Assembly: GCA_022709625.1 (NCBI GenBank)
Contig: JAKLIL010000115.1
Location: 1-6,167 of the forward strand
Origin: Verrucomicrobiota bacterium
Lineage (GTDB): Bacteria; Verrucomicrobiota; Kiritimatiellia; CAIQIC01; Lenti-01
DNA: 6,167 nt
Direction: 5' to 3'
The position numbers and the translations under genes were made by a program. Shown here one piece after another: positions 5,899-6,167 of this stretch (positions are counted from its first letter, which is position 1; every line of letters starts with the position of its first letter). The notes under the pieces were generated by a model. It made no database searches. It was not told where the DNA came from and saw only the letters and a list, made by a program, of their open reading frames with translations.

Positions 5899-6167
5899 TC
5901 AGAAATTGCGCGCGTAGATCCGCGCGGCGCGCGGCAACTTGGTGCCCGGCACGGGTCGGGCGTAGGCGATGTGCTCCTTCACGCGGAAGACTTCGATCTG
6001 CCCGGCCGCCCGCGGAGAGTCCCGACCAACGATTTCGCCGGTAAGCGGCGAAATCAGCGGTTCTTCGTCCATGGAGACCAACAATACCGTGCCCGGCTGC
6101 AGACCGGCATCCAGGCCGCGGTCGAGGGAGACCGACGCTTGCCCGCGGTGCTGATGAACGCGGCATT
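5899..6167 (-). CDS. C-terminal part of an unrecognised protein, possibly FlgT-C-like domain (5' end outside window)
   Basis: Reading the minus strand, a frame is open from the window edge to a TGA at 5901-5899 and gives 88 residues without a start, so the gene continues beyond 6167. The sequence runs from GQASVSLDRGLDAGLQPGTVLLV (about residues 8-30), through ISPLTGEIVG (38-47) and GQIEVFRVKEHIAYAR (55-70), to the end IYARNF. This order (a strand with 'G+..G+..G..+.V', then 'I.DP.TGE+LG', then 'G.++V..V....+.A') resembles the small beta-barrel C-terminal domain known from FlgT and related envelope proteins with predicted export. No signal peptide can be assessed. Another frame on this strand is arginine-rich and looks like a shadow. 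The 3' end converges on parE with only 3 bp between the stops. Function is unknown. Confidence 0.6.
   Translation of the reverse strand, partial: CRVHQHRGQASVSLDRGLDAGLQPGTVLLVSMDEEPLISPLTGEIVGRDSPRAAGQIEVFRVKEHIAYARPVPGTKLPRAARIYARNF

Noticed and set aside
4053..6044. Plus-strand open frame of 663 codons in another frame of parE
   Set aside because: The translation is dominated by arginine, alanine, proline and glycine and is a frame-shadow of parE.
5861..6166. Alternative minus-strand frame of 101 codons overlapping the end of parE
   Set aside because: It is arginine-rich and overlaps the parE 3' end. The other minus-strand frame stops cleanly at 5899 and shows a domain-like pattern.

Overview
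This is a GC-rich bacterial chromosomal window carrying five genes on the plus strand and the 3' end of one gene on the minus strand. The lineage is most likely in the PVC superphylum, with Kiritimatiellota or a relative as my best guess. Three things point there: a tandem winged-helix ArsR-like regulator of the 'NPTLWRTCR' type, a short ParE-type topoisomerase subunit of the kind also found in Bacteroidetes and Chlamydiae, and a pair of TTTTCCA-N5-TGGAAAA palindromes. The placement is inference from pattern memory and was not tested. Shine-Dalgarno sequences are weak or absent before most starts.

Layout: (1) 1-333, the C-terminal 110 residues of a probable type I mannose-6-phosphate isomerase. 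(2) 334-724, a gene-free stretch with a stem-loop repeat-like element (532-592) and, at its end, an AT-rich promoter/operator-like patch (683-720). (3) 725-1312, a 195-residue regulator with two winged-helix domains, followed 33 bp later by (4) 1346-2278, a ketopantoate reductase family protein (PanE). (5) 2279-2426, an intergenic region with a GC-rich hairpin directly after the panE stop and two near-identical 19-bp palindromes spaced 31 bp apart. (6) 2427-4013, peptide chain release factor 3 (prfC). (7) 4081-5895, a type IIA topoisomerase B subunit (parE-like) with an altered TOPRIM motif. (8) 5899-6167, minus strand, the C-terminus of an unrecognised protein with a FlgT-C-like appearance, ending only 3 bp from the parE stop.

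The genes serve different processes: sugar phosphate metabolism, regulation, pantothenate/CoA synthesis, translation termination and DNA topology. Only the regulator and panE are close enough to suggest co-transcription. prfC and parE may share a transcript, but a stem-loop lies between them. Nothing here looks like a phage, an insertion sequence, a CRISPR array or a defence island. The most distinctive signals are the helically phased palindrome pair before prfC, the symmetrical element over the regulator's promoter, and the EGQSA variant of the ParE TOPRIM motif. I do not see a convincing new multi-gene system.
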